The position numbers and the translations under genes are program-made. The notes under the pieces are model-generated. The model did no database searches. It was given only the letters and a program-made list of their open reading frames with translations, and had not been told where the DNA came from. Below, piece after piece: positions 1-8,372 of a DNA stretch of 64,000 bases. The DNA lies in assembly GCA_016218915.1 (NCBI GenBank), contig JACRCQ010000041.1, positions 62,001-126,000 of the forward strand, in the 5' to 3' direction. The first letter of the stretch is position 1; each line of letters opens with the position of its first letter. The DNA is from Deltaproteobacteria bacterium (GTDB taxonomy: Bacteria; Myxococcota_A; Polyangia; Polyangiales; Polyangiaceae).

Positions 1-612
1 CCACCGCAGGCTCTGCACCACCCCGCGTTGCAGCGAGATGAGAGTTGTCGTGCATGACCCGACATGCACGCCAAGGACGGGCGCATCGGCTCCGACGCCC
101 GCAGCGAGCAGCCAGGCGGACCATGCGAGCCCATCCAGCGTGCATGCGACGGGTTTGAGGCCGACGCTGAGGGCGACATCCTCGTAGGCGCGGACCGTCG
201 CGCGAGGAATCGCCGCCATCGATAGCGCAGTGTGCCCAGTCCCATCGCCCGCTGGGTCAAGAGCCAGCGCAACGTTTTCGTGGTCGACAGGGAACGGGAT
301 GCGGTCGTCCATCTCGCGCCAGAGCGGTCCGGCGAACAGCTCTCGCGGCTTCATCACCGGGAATCGAAGCCTTGCGAACGCGGCGATCTCGGTGACAGGA
401 AGGTTGAGGACTGCGGGGCCCGCGTTGCACCCAGCGACGTGCAGAGCCTCCGTGAGGGCCGCGCAAAGCCGCTTGGCGTCGATGCTGCCACCAGGGGGAA
501 CGACGGCTTCGGCCATGTCGACGCAGGCAGCCGCGGACACCACTGCAGTCGCCCCGACGAGCTCCAGCTCGCATACCTTGATGGAGCGATTGCCGATGTC
601 GATCCCCAGCAT
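1..612 (-). CDS. PilM-like actin-fold protein (partial, C-terminus outside window)
   Basis: Open reading frame of 204 codons that runs off the window edge without a stop. The N-terminus reads MLGIDIGNRSIKVCELELVG, which matches the phosphate-1 loop of PilM/FtsA-type actin-fold ATPases (GIDIG-S-SIKV-EL in PilM). Further on are the segments FARLRFPVMK and DRIPFPVDHENVAL, typical of PilM after the first subdomain. PilM is the cytoplasmic scaffold that binds PilN in type IV pilus and type II secretion-like machines. The ATG at 612 is preferred because it places the GIDIG motif at the very N-terminus; an in-frame GTG 18 bases upstream is possible. It lies 83 bases after a PQQ-propeller gene on the same strand. 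No pilN or pilO is visible, so it could be a stand-alone paralogue. Confidence 0.75.
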   Translation of the reverse strand, partial: MLGIDIGNRSIKVCELELVGATAVVSAAACVDMAEAVVPPGGSIDAKRLCAALTEALHVAGCNAGPAVLNLPVTEIAAFARLRFPVMKPRELFAGPLWREMDDRIPFPVDHENVALALDPAGDGTGHTALSMAAIPRATVRAYEDVALSVGLKPVACTLDGLAWSAWLLAAGVGADAPVLGVHVGSCTTTLISLQRGVVQSLRW

Positions 613-695
613 GGCCGTGCCATCGTGCACGGCGTCGAGCAAGCTGTCCAGCCCGGATCCGATTGTGCAACGAGGAAGAGCCTGCCGGGCAGGCG

Positions 696-1184
696 CTAGC
701 GCTGCTTGTCTTCCAGCACTTCGGTGCGCGTCGACTTGCCCGATGAAACGGTTCGCCAGAACGGCTGCGCCTCATGGGTCGCGCCAGGGACTCGCAGACA
801 CGTATGGTGGTAGCCGAGCCCGGTGAGCTCGTTCTTCCACATGAGCGTTCCTGTGTCTGCGACCAGAGAGAAGACCAGGCCGCAGCAACTCAGAATCAGC
901 TGCCCACCAGGATGGGCCAAATCGAGCGCCATCGTGACCGGCTCCGAAAGCCCCTGCACGTCGGACCTCCAAATCACGCGCCCGGTCTCAGGCTCCAGGC
1001 ATGCGACCCTCCCGGACGTCGCGGCCCAGATGCGCCCGTCCGCAAGCAGGAGATTGACGATGGTCCCGGTATCCAGGCAGTTGACCTTCCACACAATCTC
1101 GCCAGAGGCCTGATCCAGGCACACCACGTGCTCGTTCGTTCCGATGTAGAGGACCTTCCTGATCGCCTCGCGATAATCGGTCAT
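696..1184 (-). CDS. PQQ-like beta-propeller repeat protein
   Basis: 162 residues with repeated blades of the PQQ-like type: a segment giving VVCLDQASGEIVWK near residue 25, VACLEPETGRVIWR near residue 65, and VFSLVADTGTLMWK near residue 108. Each blade ends in the G-x-[IL]-[MV]-W signature. There is no signal peptide, so it appears cytoplasmic, and at about three blades it is shorter than a full propeller; it may oligomerise or be a truncated relative. The ATG at 1184 has an AGGGG-like element just upstream. It lies between an unknown gene 48 bases upstream and the PilM-like gene downstream, all on the minus strand, probably one transcript. The function is unknown. Confidence 0.75.
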   Translation of the reverse strand: MTDYREAIRKVLYIGTNEHVVCLDQASGEIVWKVNCLDTGTIVNLLLADGRIWAATSGRVACLEPETGRVIWRSDVQGLSEPVTMALDLAHPGGQLILSCCGLVFSLVADTGTLMWKNELTGLGYHHTCLRVPGATHEAQPFWRTVSSGKSTRTEVLEDKQR

Positions 1185-1232
1185 GGCCCCTGTCCTTGGT
1201 CGCCGTACCTGCCAGCGCCCTGCCCGGCGTGC

Positions 1233-1670
1233 TCAGCCGAGCAAGGCGGCAACAATGCGGACGAGCGTGGGATCGTCCTTGTTGTCGTGCCCGATCGAAT
1301 AGGCAGTCACGCGCGCTGCGTCGATCTCGACCGGCCCGCCGGTATCGACGGCGAGTGCAAGCGCGTTTCGCAGCTCAGGTGATCGCAGGAAGGCCGTGGT
1401 TTCCTCGGTCGTGTCGGTTGAGATGTAGATGAGCTTGTCGAACTCCGCGTCCCCGGTCTGGATCTCTTTCTTGAAGATCTTCACGAGCGCATCACCCCAG
1501 CTCTCCTTGCGGAAGCTCGCGCGGATCGGGCTGGGTCTCGGCAGCGTCAGGACGTACTTGGTCGTCTGCTCGTTCGAAAGCGATACATTCAACCCGCCCG
1601 CATTGAGGGAGCTGCGATTGGTGACGAAGGATCGCTGGACCTGAACCCCGAGATCGGCGAACGATGTCAT
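1233..1670 (-). CDS. hypothetical cytoplasmic protein
   Basis: 145 residues, starting MTSFADLGVQVQRSFVTNRS. The start is fixed by an ATGA overlap with the stop of the upstream M50 protease gene, which implies translational coupling. I see no signal peptide or membrane segment and recognise no family. The middle is moderately basic (RASFRKESWGDALVKIFKK) and the C-terminal half looks alpha/beta (KLIYISTD, VARIV-type strands). Its position directly after a membrane protease and before a propeller protein suggests an accessory role, but nothing in the sequence shows what it does. Confidence 0.7.
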   Translation of the reverse strand: MTSFADLGVQVQRSFVTNRSSLNAGGLNVSLSNEQTTKYVLTLPRPSPIRASFRKESWGDALVKIFKKEIQTGDAEFDKLIYISTDTTEETTAFLRSPELRNALALAVDTGGPVEIDAARVTAYSIGHDNKDDPTLVRIVAALLG

Positions 1671-2488
1671 GGGGACCAGCCTACCATACCCAGCTTCTGT
1701 GCTACAGCTCCCGTGTTGGATCGGACAATGAGCCATCGGGCTTCTGTCGTGTCCACCGCGATGACGTAGAGCCCGACGTCCTGACCCATGGGGAAACGAG
1801 GCGCCCTGCCCATGGCTTCTGTCGCGGTCGCTTCCTGCTGCGCAGCGACCCACACGAATACCGCGATGAGCGTGAGCATCGGGTTCAGGAAGAGCCCGGC
1901 GATGCCGAACAGGACCGCAAACCCCTGCCCCACCCTGGCAGCGATCCAGGTCGCGCGCACGCGATCGAACCTCATCGCCATCACGGCTCGCAGCACACGT
2001 CCGCCGTCGAGCGGGAATGCAGGGATCAGATTGAACGCCGCCATCGTCACGTTGATCAACAGCAGCTGCGCCATCAGCGACGTTCCGGGCAGGCCACTGG
2101 CCGCGGGAACGAACGAGCCGCCAAGAAGGGTCAGGGCTGCGAAGACCAAGGCGAGCCCGACGTTGACTGCGGGGCCGGCGAGCGCCACGACCAGCTCTTG
2201 TCTGGGGTTGACGGGCATGCGCTCCAGGCTCGCGATCCCACCCAACGGCCAGAGGGTGATGTCCCGCGTCTTGATCCCGTAGCGGCGTGCAGCCAGAGCG
2301 TGACCAAGCTCGTGTAGGAGAACGAACGAAAAAACCGCCAGGTTCAGCCCGAGGGCGGCTGCGACCGCCGCCAGACCCTTGCCGAGCACCAGCGGGGTGA
2401 TCGACATCCACGCAACAAGCAGCAGGAAGGTTACGTGCACGCGGACATCGATGCCTGCCAGCCGGCCGATCTTCCACGACCATGACAT
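1667..2488 (-). CDS. site-2-type M50 zinc metalloprotease (integral membrane)
   Basis: 273 residues with about six hydrophobic segments. The zinc site HELGH is at residues 59-63, inside a membrane span, and the second metal-binding motif LIPAFPLDGGR (Asp161) is in a later span. This pair is diagnostic of intramembrane site-2 proteases, which cleave membrane-bound substrates such as anti-sigma factors. There is no PDZ domain and no CBS pair, so it belongs to the minimal group. The ATG at 2488 is chosen because an AGGAGAGG ribosome site lies five bases upstream; an in-frame extension further upstream has no such site. It is translationally coupled (ATGA) to the next gene. The natural substrate cannot be read from the context. 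Confidence 0.88.
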   Translation of the reverse strand: MSWSWKIGRLAGIDVRVHVTFLLLVAWMSITPLVLGKGLAAVAAALGLNLAVFSFVLLHELGHALAARRYGIKTRDITLWPLGGIASLERMPVNPRQELVVALAGPAVNVGLALVFAALTLLGGSFVPAASGLPGTSLMAQLLLINVTMAAFNLIPAFPLDGGRVLRAVMAMRFDRVRATWIAARVGQGFAVLFGIAGLFLNPMLTLIAVFVWVAAQQEATATEAMGRAPRFPMGQDVGLYVIAVDTTEARWLIVRSNTGAVAQKLGMVGWSP

Positions 2489-2658
2489 GTTGCCTCTCCT
2501 TTCATATTCTGCCAGGCAGAGGGCCCTGCTGGCCCCCAAGGCCTGAGGGTATTCTCCAGGTTGGAGCCGCTCGCGGGGCCGAGGATTCAACCCGGCGTGC
2601 GCCACAGGATTCCAGCCGCTCATTGCAGATTGCCGTGTGCGCGTGCCACCATGCCCGC

Positions 2659-3552
2659 ATGGCTCTGCCGATGGCCCCGATCACCCAGCTGCGTGAAGGA
2701 GCGCCTGCACGGGTTCGCGGCCGGATTCGACGAGCAAGCCATCTGCTCGTCTCACCCCTCGGGCAACGTGCATGTGTCTTCTGGGCCGTGTACCGCGGCG
2801 CAGGAGCCGCCGCGACCTCCCAGGAAGCTGCGGACTTCTGGGTGGAAGACGCCACCGGGCGTGTCCTGGTGCGAGCCCGCGCGCTCGAAGTCGGTGCGCG
2901 CGCCGAAAGGCAAGAGCGCGTTCTGATCCAGGCAGACAAGGACATCCATGCCGTCTCGAACCGTCAGCGGGAGCTCAAGCAGCAGATCCAGGCAGGACGA
3001 GGCGATGTGCCCGCAGCCCAGCGCGAGCAGCGCCGCCTTGCTCAGGTCGCTACGTTGATGTGCGCGGTGCGAGCACAGGCCCGGGGGCGAGTCCACATCG
3101 GAGACTCCCCCGACGCGCAGACGCGCTGGATTGCAGAGCACGCCGACATTGCGAAAGCCGGACCTGGAGCCGAGACTGTGCGGCTCGCTGTGGAGCAATG
3201 GGAGGTCGTGCTCGAGGAAGGATACGAGGTCGAGGTCGAAGGCGTCAGCGCACGCGAGCAGGCGCCGCCCGGCTCCGACGGAGGCTACCGCGACTCTGCC
3301 ATGTGCTCTGTGCTGCGTCCTGGATCCACGGGTGCGGTCACGGTTCGGGCGTTGGGGGACGCAAGCGTGGAAAACACGATCGGCCCCAACCCTCTGACGC
3401 GCCAGTCCGTCCGGAGCGCGTCTTCCGGGGGCGCCCCCTCGGATCTGGTGCCGCCTGTCCGCGCTGGCCGCGCCTCCCCCATGCTGGTCGCGTTTGGGCT
3501 CTTTCTGGTATTCGGCGCAGCCGGGGCGCTGGCGTGGTGGCTCAGTCGGTAG
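2659..3552 (+). CDS. GIDE-domain protein with C-terminal membrane anchor
   Basis: 297 residues. The N-terminal region (about 10-80) contains VRGRIRRASHLLVSPLGQ followed by ACVFWAVY and later FWVEDATGRVLVRA, which is the pattern of the GIDE/MULAN domain (membrane E3 ubiquitin ligase family), here without a RING finger. A second part near residues 175-190 (LEEGYEVEVEGVSA) fits the end of the same domain. An Arg/Gln-rich helical insert lies between them. One membrane span ends the protein (PMLVAFGLFLVFGAAGALAWWLS). Bacterial members have no known reaction. The gene is divergent from the M50 protease gene and its last 11 bases overlap the convergent HTH gene. Family assignment is from motif memory. 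Confidence 0.7.
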   Translation: MALPMAPITQLREGAPARVRGRIRRASHLLVSPLGQRACVFWAVYRGAGAAATSQEAADFWVEDATGRVLVRARALEVGARAERQERVLIQADKDIHAVSNRQRELKQQIQAGRGDVPAAQREQRRLAQVATLMCAVRAQARGRVHIGDSPDAQTRWIAEHADIAKAGPGAETVRLAVEQWEVVLEEGYEVEVEGVSAREQAPPGSDGGYRDSAMCSVLRPGSTGAVTVRALGDASVENTIGPNPLTRQSVRSASSGGAPSDLVPPVRAGRASPMLVAFGLFLVFGAAGALAWWLSR

Positions 3553-3952
3553 GCCGCTCGCGGATGCGCGCCCGCGATCGCGCGACCTCGTTGGCCCACT
3601 CCACAAGCGCTTCCTGAAGCACGCGCAAGACGTCATCGACAAGACGGGCCTGCAGCGCTGCCACCCTGACTTGGAGCGGTTGACCCGCAGCGTCGGGCAG
3701 TGGTGCCTGCACATCCGAAGCCGCAACCGATCGGCTCAAGGATGGGGCGATCGGCTTCCTCCTGGTCGGCGAGGGGTAGTCGTCGCGCAGACCCAACCGG
3801 TCCATCCACCAGTACAGCGTGCCTCGCGTGACCCCCAACATGCGCGAGGCCTTCTCGCGGCTGCCGCCGGAGCGGACGAGCACATCGACGAGCTGGCTTC
3901 TGGCTTCCGTTGGGTTGGTCTGGATGAGCTGGCCCACGGGAGAGATCGGCAT
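3542..3952 (-). CDS. Fis-type helix-turn-helix regulator
   Basis: 136 residues. Residues about 20-60 form a Fis-type HTH: TEARSQLVDVLVRSGGSREKA is followed by SRMLGVTRGTLYWWMDRLGL, the pattern seen at the C-terminus of sigma-54 activators. There is no AAA+ domain. The rest is a linker followed by a long helical, possibly coiled C-terminal part (residues 95-130). Stand-alone Fis-like HTH proteins are common in myxobacteria and may act as small DNA-binding partners. It follows the metallopeptidase-like gene by eight bases on the same strand, so the two are probably co-transcribed. Confidence 0.75.
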   Translation of the reverse strand: MPISPVGQLIQTNPTEARSQLVDVLVRSGGSREKASRMLGVTRGTLYWWMDRLGLRDDYPSPTRRKPIAPSLSRSVAASDVQAPLPDAAGQPLQVRVAALQARLVDDVLRVLQEALVEWANEVARSRARIRERPTD

Positions 3953-3960
3953 GTCTCATC

Positions 3961-5586
3961 CTACCACCTATCTTCGACCTCGTGCGGCAGCTTCTCGCCG
4001 CTCTCGCGACTCCACTCCCACCACCGGCGGTCCAGCCACAATTCGAAACGTTCACGATGGGCAGGGGTGCCTGTCTCGGCTGCGTAGGCCGCGGCAGCGT
4101 GCCAATCGTCGAGCAAGCACGGCACCTTGGTTCCGCAATAGTATCTTCCAAACGCCGCCCCCCGGTCGGTCATCCAGGCGAAGTCGGGCGCGCTCGCCAG
4201 CACCTGCGCGAGCGAATCTGCCGAAGCATTGCCTTGCATGGCCTTGTCCACAAGCGCCTCAGCGGAGGCACGGAACGCGTCTGAGGCGAAGCCTCTGCGA
4301 ATCGCCCACTGGACGAGCGCGGCATTCGCCAGCGCAATCGTCGACTCCTCCTCGACCGGCATGTCATCGAAATAGGCGAGGGATTCCTCCTCGTACCCCT
4401 CCTGCTGCTGCGGAGAAGTCTGCCCCCCGACAACGATCCGTGCGCCGCATCCTCGGCACGAATCCGCCTTGCGGCCCAGAAGCGTGCCGCACGCGGAGCA
4501 GGTACGTCGCGGCAGCCCATGGCCGATCCCGGCACCTGCGAGGCACAGCACCACCAACGCTACTGCGACCAGGCGCCCATCGAGCTCGACCACGTAGCAG
4601 GCACAACCCGCGATCACTGCGGCCACGACCAACCCGAGGAAGGCGCGACTCTGCACTTGGAGCGTGGCCGTGTGCGCTGGCTCGCGGCCCCCTGGATCCA
4701 CTGCAGCCTCCTCCTCGCCCGACTCCACGTCATCATCGTCTGGAAACGCTGCCACGACCCGGTCGCGCTCAGGAGGCCATTGAGCGGGCTCCGGTGTTCC
4801 CAGGGTCGCCCGAACAGGAAGCGAATCGCGCTGGATTACCTCCCACGCGTCCTCGAGCAGCTTCCGCTGATTGCTCGCCAGCGCGCCGGCCACGCGCCTT
4901 CGCTCTGCTCCATCGGCGTTCCGGGCATCGAGCTGCGCCGCGAGCAGCCAGGCGAGCTGTCCTGGCGACAGATAGCCTCGCAGACTGACATCCCAACCAA
5001 GAGCCGCGCCCCCTGGCGAGACGACATTGGTGCGAAATCGATAGGCGGAGTTGAGAACCAGGACGCCGAAGCCGAGCACAACCGCGGTGACATCGGTCAG
5101 CTGCTCCTCCACGCGAGGGTCTTTCGCGACCACTCCATGATGGGCGCGCCAGGCGTGGCAGACCTCATGGCAGAGGGTGCCGACCAGGGCTTCGAGGTCG
5201 CCAAGCTGGTCCTTGTCGACGCCGAACCGGCAGACATTCCCCTCCCACCCCCAGAACCAGGCCGCAGCCCCTTTGCCGCCGGTGCCGACCCCTTGATGAT
5301 CGAACTGGGCGGCGCGCAGCCCGCGGCCGATCTGCACGTGCACAGCAGCTTCGCCGAGCCCAACGTAGGTGAGAATGCGGCGAAGGAGCGTCTTGACGCC
5401 TCTGCGATCTGGACTCCACGCATCGGGAAACCAAGTGCCAGAAGCGTCCAGGACTGGCGCGCGCACCCATGGCTCCCACGAGGTCTGCGTTGCGATTCGA
5501 CGGACCGCCAGCAGCAGCCGTTCGCGCTCCTGCCGGTCTGGCAGCTCCCAATCGTTGATCGCAGCCTCGTCATCATCCTCTTGCAT
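3961..5586 (-). CDS. membrane protein with HExxH-like motif and zinc ribbon
   Basis: 541 residues. HEVCHAWRAHH near residue 140 is a HExxH motif typical of gluzincin or minigluzincin metallopeptidases, and an acidic EEQLTDVTAV about 15 residues later could supply the third ligand (gluzincin-like spacing). Two adjacent membrane spans lie near residues 315-360 (FLGLVVAAVIAGCACYVVEL and VALVVLCLAGAGIGHGL). A zinc ribbon follows (CSACGTLLGRKADSCRGCG). The C-terminal 150 residues are helical and resemble no family I know. Its N-terminus (MQEDDDEAAI) is cytosolic. The short downstream Fis-type HTH gene is likely its operon partner. The peptidase fold is an inference from one motif. Confidence 0.7.
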   Translation of the reverse strand: MQEDDDEAAINDWELPDRQERERLLLAVRRIATQTSWEPWVRAPVLDASGTWFPDAWSPDRRGVKTLLRRILTYVGLGEAAVHVQIGRGLRAAQFDHQGVGTGGKGAAAWFWGWEGNVCRFGVDKDQLGDLEALVGTLCHEVCHAWRAHHGVVAKDPRVEEQLTDVTAVVLGFGVLVLNSAYRFRTNVVSPGGAALGWDVSLRGYLSPGQLAWLLAAQLDARNADGAERRRVAGALASNQRKLLEDAWEVIQRDSLPVRATLGTPEPAQWPPERDRVVAAFPDDDDVESGEEEAAVDPGGREPAHTATLQVQSRAFLGLVVAAVIAGCACYVVELDGRLVAVALVVLCLAGAGIGHGLPRRTCSACGTLLGRKADSCRGCGARIVVGGQTSPQQQEGYEEESLAYFDDMPVEEESTIALANAALVQWAIRRGFASDAFRASAEALVDKAMQGNASADSLAQVLASAPDFAWMTDRGAAFGRYYCGTKVPCLLDDWHAAAAYAAETGTPAHRERFELWLDRRWWEWSRESGEKLPHEVEDRW

Positions 5587-5720
5587 GCGGGCTCCATGCG
5601 CACCTTGCAGCCCAGGGCCTGGCAGCGATGGCCAGGGAGATCGTCACAGGTCGCGCGCTGCAGGTGCACATAGGAGCATGCTAGCGCGGGTTGCGTCCCA
5701 TGGGGCGCCTCGCGCAGCAG

Positions 5721-5763
5721 GGAGCCGGGAGGCGCCAACGTAACGCCGTTGGCGAGCGGCTCC
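5721..5763. repeat. strong two-tier hairpin in the 5' leader of the 5785 gene
   Basis: Inner arms CGCCAACG (5733-5740) and CGTTGGCG (5747-5754) pair perfectly around a TAACGC loop. Outer arms GGAGCC (5721-5726) and GGCTCC (5758-5763) also pair. The structure ends 21 bases before the start chosen for the next gene and lies between divergent genes. No T-run follows. It could be a leader structure, an operator or a terminator for antisense transcription. Confidence 0.5.
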
Positions 5764-5784
5764 CGACAGTGCATGCTGGCAGCG

Positions 5785-6885
5785 ATGAGAAGTCCTCGAG
5801 CAACCTCGTTCGCTGTCGGCGCGCTGCGCCCAATCGCGTGCGCCTTGCCCGCCCTGCTGTTGCTTGCATGCTCTTCGGACGGAGCGGACGCGAAAGCGGT
5901 GCCGGGACAGGACGCATCCGATGCGACCGATGCGACCGATGCGCTCGCAACTCCTGAGGCAGCGGATTCGCCTGACCAAGTGACCTGTGAGCCTGCGCTG
6001 TCCGATGCCGGCGCCGGACCATCGGGCTACGCGCTCGATGGCTGGCACTGGGTCCGGCACGGTGTGCTGTTCGAGGAGGCGTCCGCAGCCGAGACCGACG
6101 GGCTGCTTTCGCCCGCAGCGCTCGTGGTGGGCGACCGCCTTCATCTGTGGGTCGCAAAGAAGACCGGGGTGCAGCATCGGCTCTTTCATGCGTCGAACGA
6201 CGGCGCCGGATTCGGCCAGCTGCAGGCGACCTCGGGCCTGCAAGGCGAGGACATCATCGCGTATCCGAGCGTGCTGCACGACGGCGCCCGATTCCTGATG
6301 TGGTACGGCTCAGGCTCCATTGATCTTGCCGAGAGCCAGGACGGAGTTTCGTGGGCCATGGTCAAGCAAAGCGTGCTCAGCGTGGGTGAAGCGGGCGCGT
6401 TCGACTCCATGACCCTGCTGTACCCGTCGGTGATCCCCGACGGAGCCGGCTACGTGATGTACTACACGGGATTCGACGGACAGGGGTTCGCGATCGGGCG
6501 TGCGGTCTCGTCGGACGGAATCGCGTGGACCCGCTCCTCGACGACGCCGGTGATGGACGTGCGCGCCGGCGAATTCGACAATCACGCTGTGGCGCAGCCG
6601 TGCGCTGTGCGTGCGGGACAAGCGCTCCTCCTGTGGTACGGCGGATACGACACGTCGATGGCAAACCCGGGCCCCTATCGCATCGGGCTGGCAACTTCGA
6701 AAGACGGCCTCGCGTTCGATCGAACCGGCCTGACCCTGGACCTCGAGCCTTCCGGCGTGGAAGCGTACAGCACCCGCGATCCCGCGGTCGCGCGATGGAA
6801 GGGGGAATGGTGGATGGCCTACGTGGGAATGGGAGATGATCGACGCTATCGGCTGATGACCGCGACCTCGCAGACCTGCGATTGA
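5785..6885 (+). CDS. lipoprotein with glycosidase-like five-bladed propeller repeats
   Basis: 366 residues. The N-terminus MRSPRATSFAVGALRP leads into ALPALLLLAC, a lipobox, so the mature protein is anchored through Cys. Repeated blades carry a Y-x-G or WYGG strand followed by S-x-DG-x-x-W: LAESQDGVSWAMV, GRAVSSDGIAWTR and LATSKDGLAFDR. This is the pattern of GH43/GH32/GH130-like five-bladed propellers. I cannot identify catalytic acidic residues with certainty, so it may bind rather than cleave sugars. The ATG at 5785 puts a basic n-region before the hydrophobic stretch; in-frame ATGs at 5773 and 5749 are alternatives. It is a monocistron facing away from the metallopeptidase-like gene. Confidence 0.7.
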   Translation: MRSPRATSFAVGALRPIACALPALLLLACSSDGADAKAVPGQDASDATDATDALATPEAADSPDQVTCEPALSDAGAGPSGYALDGWHWVRHGVLFEEASAAETDGLLSPAALVVGDRLHLWVAKKTGVQHRLFHASNDGAGFGQLQATSGLQGEDIIAYPSVLHDGARFLMWYGSGSIDLAESQDGVSWAMVKQSVLSVGEAGAFDSMTLLYPSVIPDGAGYVMYYTGFDGQGFAIGRAVSSDGIAWTRSSTTPVMDVRAGEFDNHAVAQPCAVRAGQALLLWYGGYDTSMANPGPYRIGLATSKDGLAFDRTGLTLDLEPSGVEAYSTRDPAVARWKGEWWMAYVGMGDDRRYRLMTATSQTCD

Positions 6886-6940
6886 AAACGGCCCCGAGCG
6901 GACAGGGAAATGGTAGGGGTAGCGCTCTATCGGAGCGCTC

Positions 6941-8239
6941 ATGGGTGACACTGCCTACTCCTACCATCTGCGGACTGTCGAGTGCGACCGTTGCGGCGCT
7001 CCCCTGACCGGCTCACCGCAGGGAGGGACGGTCACCTGCGGATTCTGCGGCAGCTTGCTGCAGCTTGCCGGGCGCAGCCACGAGCAACCGCAGCAGACTC
7101 GTATCGACGAGCCATCGCGCCTCGCCGGGTTGCGGGCGCTTCAAGCGTCGTTCGATTCCTCTGCAGCGATGATCCGCACGCCGGACGGCATGGAGCCGTT
7201 CGCGAACATGCTGGCCGATCCGTCGACCAAGGCTGCAGGCCTCGAAGGGTTTCGTCAGGAGTGGGAGAAGACCCGAGCAGCGCTGCAGGCGAGCCAGGGA
7301 CGGAGCGTGCAGACCGAGACGCGTCTGTTCCAGCTCGCGCTGTTCATCGCTCAGCAATACCGCGACGCCGGCGTGCATCCGAGGGCGCGGGCCGTGCTCG
7401 AGACCGCGCTTGGGCTGCTGAGCGACGCTGACCAGCGGGGGATCGTACGGTGCCGGTTGGCGCGCGCAGCAGTGCGCGCCGGGGACTTCCAGGCTGCGGG
7501 GGCGTGGCTGTCCGAGGTGAATCCTCGGCCCATCGCCCTGGAGCCCGACGGGGAGTACAGGCTTGCGCGCGCGGCCCTGGGCGTTGCCCAAGGGGACTAT
7601 GCGGGAGCGCTTGGCGCACTGGGCCGATCCGCAGCCGACGTTCCCCATCGCGAGACGATCCTTGCGGCTTGTCTGCGCGCCCACGCGCTCGCGGGAATCG
7701 GCGACATCGAGGCTGCGAAGGCCGAGGTCGAAGCTGCGACTTCCCGATTCGGTCGCGAAGCGGTGGAGCGCGAATGGAGGGACCGACCAGGCCCGTCTTC
7801 GTCGTTTGCGGCGGCGGTTGCCGAGACGACGACGCGGCGCGCGAGTCGCTCCGCGTGGCTGTCTTCCACCGCGCTCGGGCTGTTCGCGATCGCTTTCATC
7901 CTGGGGAACTGCGGAACCCCGATGTGCCTTGCGACCACGACGTGCGGCAGAAGCGGGCTGTACCAGCTCACGCTCGACCGGTTGAACGAGTGCCCGCAGG
8001 CTCGGGAGCTTCTGGGCGACGACATCACCTGGGCGATGGGGTGCAGCGGATGCACGGGGGAAGGGAGCCAGGGGTGCAAGGACGGCTGCGGGCTCGACTG
8101 GTACATGGCCGTGCAAGGGAGCAAGGGGCGCGGCACGGTCGAGATCTCGAGCACGGACTGGAATGGCCATCGTCATCTCATGGGGAAGCTGACCACGAGC
8201 CGCGGGACCCTGGACCTGGCAACGTGCAATCCCAAGTGA
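6941..8239 (+). CDS. zinc-ribbon, TPR and Coa1-like domain membrane protein
   Basis: 432 residues. A zinc ribbon at residues 15-37 has two CxxC knuckles (CDRCGAP and CGFCGSL). A helical region with TPR-like spacing follows (residues 115-270, including RAVLETALGLLSDADQRG and LARAALGVAQGDYAGALGAL). One membrane span lies near 300 (STALGLFAIAFILG). The C-terminal 110 residues include CPQARELLGDDITWAMGCS, then YMAVQGSKGRGTVEIS and a LTTSRGTLDL strand; this resembles the Coa1-type domain of cytochrome oxidase assembly factors and its bacterial relatives, a weak inference. Extra cysteines (CSGCTGEGSQGCKDGC) interrupt that domain. A hairpin terminator follows 17 bases after the stop. Confidence 0.7.
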   Translation: MGDTAYSYHLRTVECDRCGAPLTGSPQGGTVTCGFCGSLLQLAGRSHEQPQQTRIDEPSRLAGLRALQASFDSSAAMIRTPDGMEPFANMLADPSTKAAGLEGFRQEWEKTRAALQASQGRSVQTETRLFQLALFIAQQYRDAGVHPRARAVLETALGLLSDADQRGIVRCRLARAAVRAGDFQAAGAWLSEVNPRPIALEPDGEYRLARAALGVAQGDYAGALGALGRSAADVPHRETILAACLRAHALAGIGDIEAAKAEVEAATSRFGREAVEREWRDRPGPSSSFAAAVAETTTRRASRSAWLSSTALGLFAIAFILGNCGTPMCLATTTCGRSGLYQLTLDRLNECPQARELLGDDITWAMGCSGCTGEGSQGCKDGCGLDWYMAVQGSKGRGTVEISSTDWNGHRHLMGKLTTSRGTLDLATCNPK

Positions 8240-8256
8240 AGGCTCGCGGGTCGGAC

Positions 8257-8280
8257 AGGTGTCCGAAAGCACGGACACCT
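8257..8280 (+). terminator. hairpin downstream of the zinc-ribbon gene
   Basis: A perfect nine-base stem AGGTGTCCG / CGGACACCT closes on AAAGCA, 17 bases after the stop codon at 8239. No T-tract follows, which is usual in high-GC bacteria where such hairpins may need Rho. It separates the zinc-ribbon gene from the putative sigma-54 promoter of the TonB-receptor operon. Confidence 0.5.
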
Positions 8281-8372
8281 CCGGACGAATGACTGCTGCG
8301 CAGGCAGGTGCCGGGCGGCGGGCCGACGCGTGATCTGCGTGAATTGCCGCGCCTTTGTGCGCGGACCCGGGC

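Noticed and set aside
1667..2483. Long open frame extending the 1233-1670 protein upstream through the M50 gene
   Set aside because: It is the shadow of the M50 protease gene; the extension is Arg/Pro-rich nonsense and the ATG at 1670 overlaps the protease stop in the ATGA manner.
8257..8280. GTGTC...GACAC in the hairpin as a third NrtR operator
   Set aside because: The half sites are separated by ten bases, not five, and the stem is better explained as a terminator.
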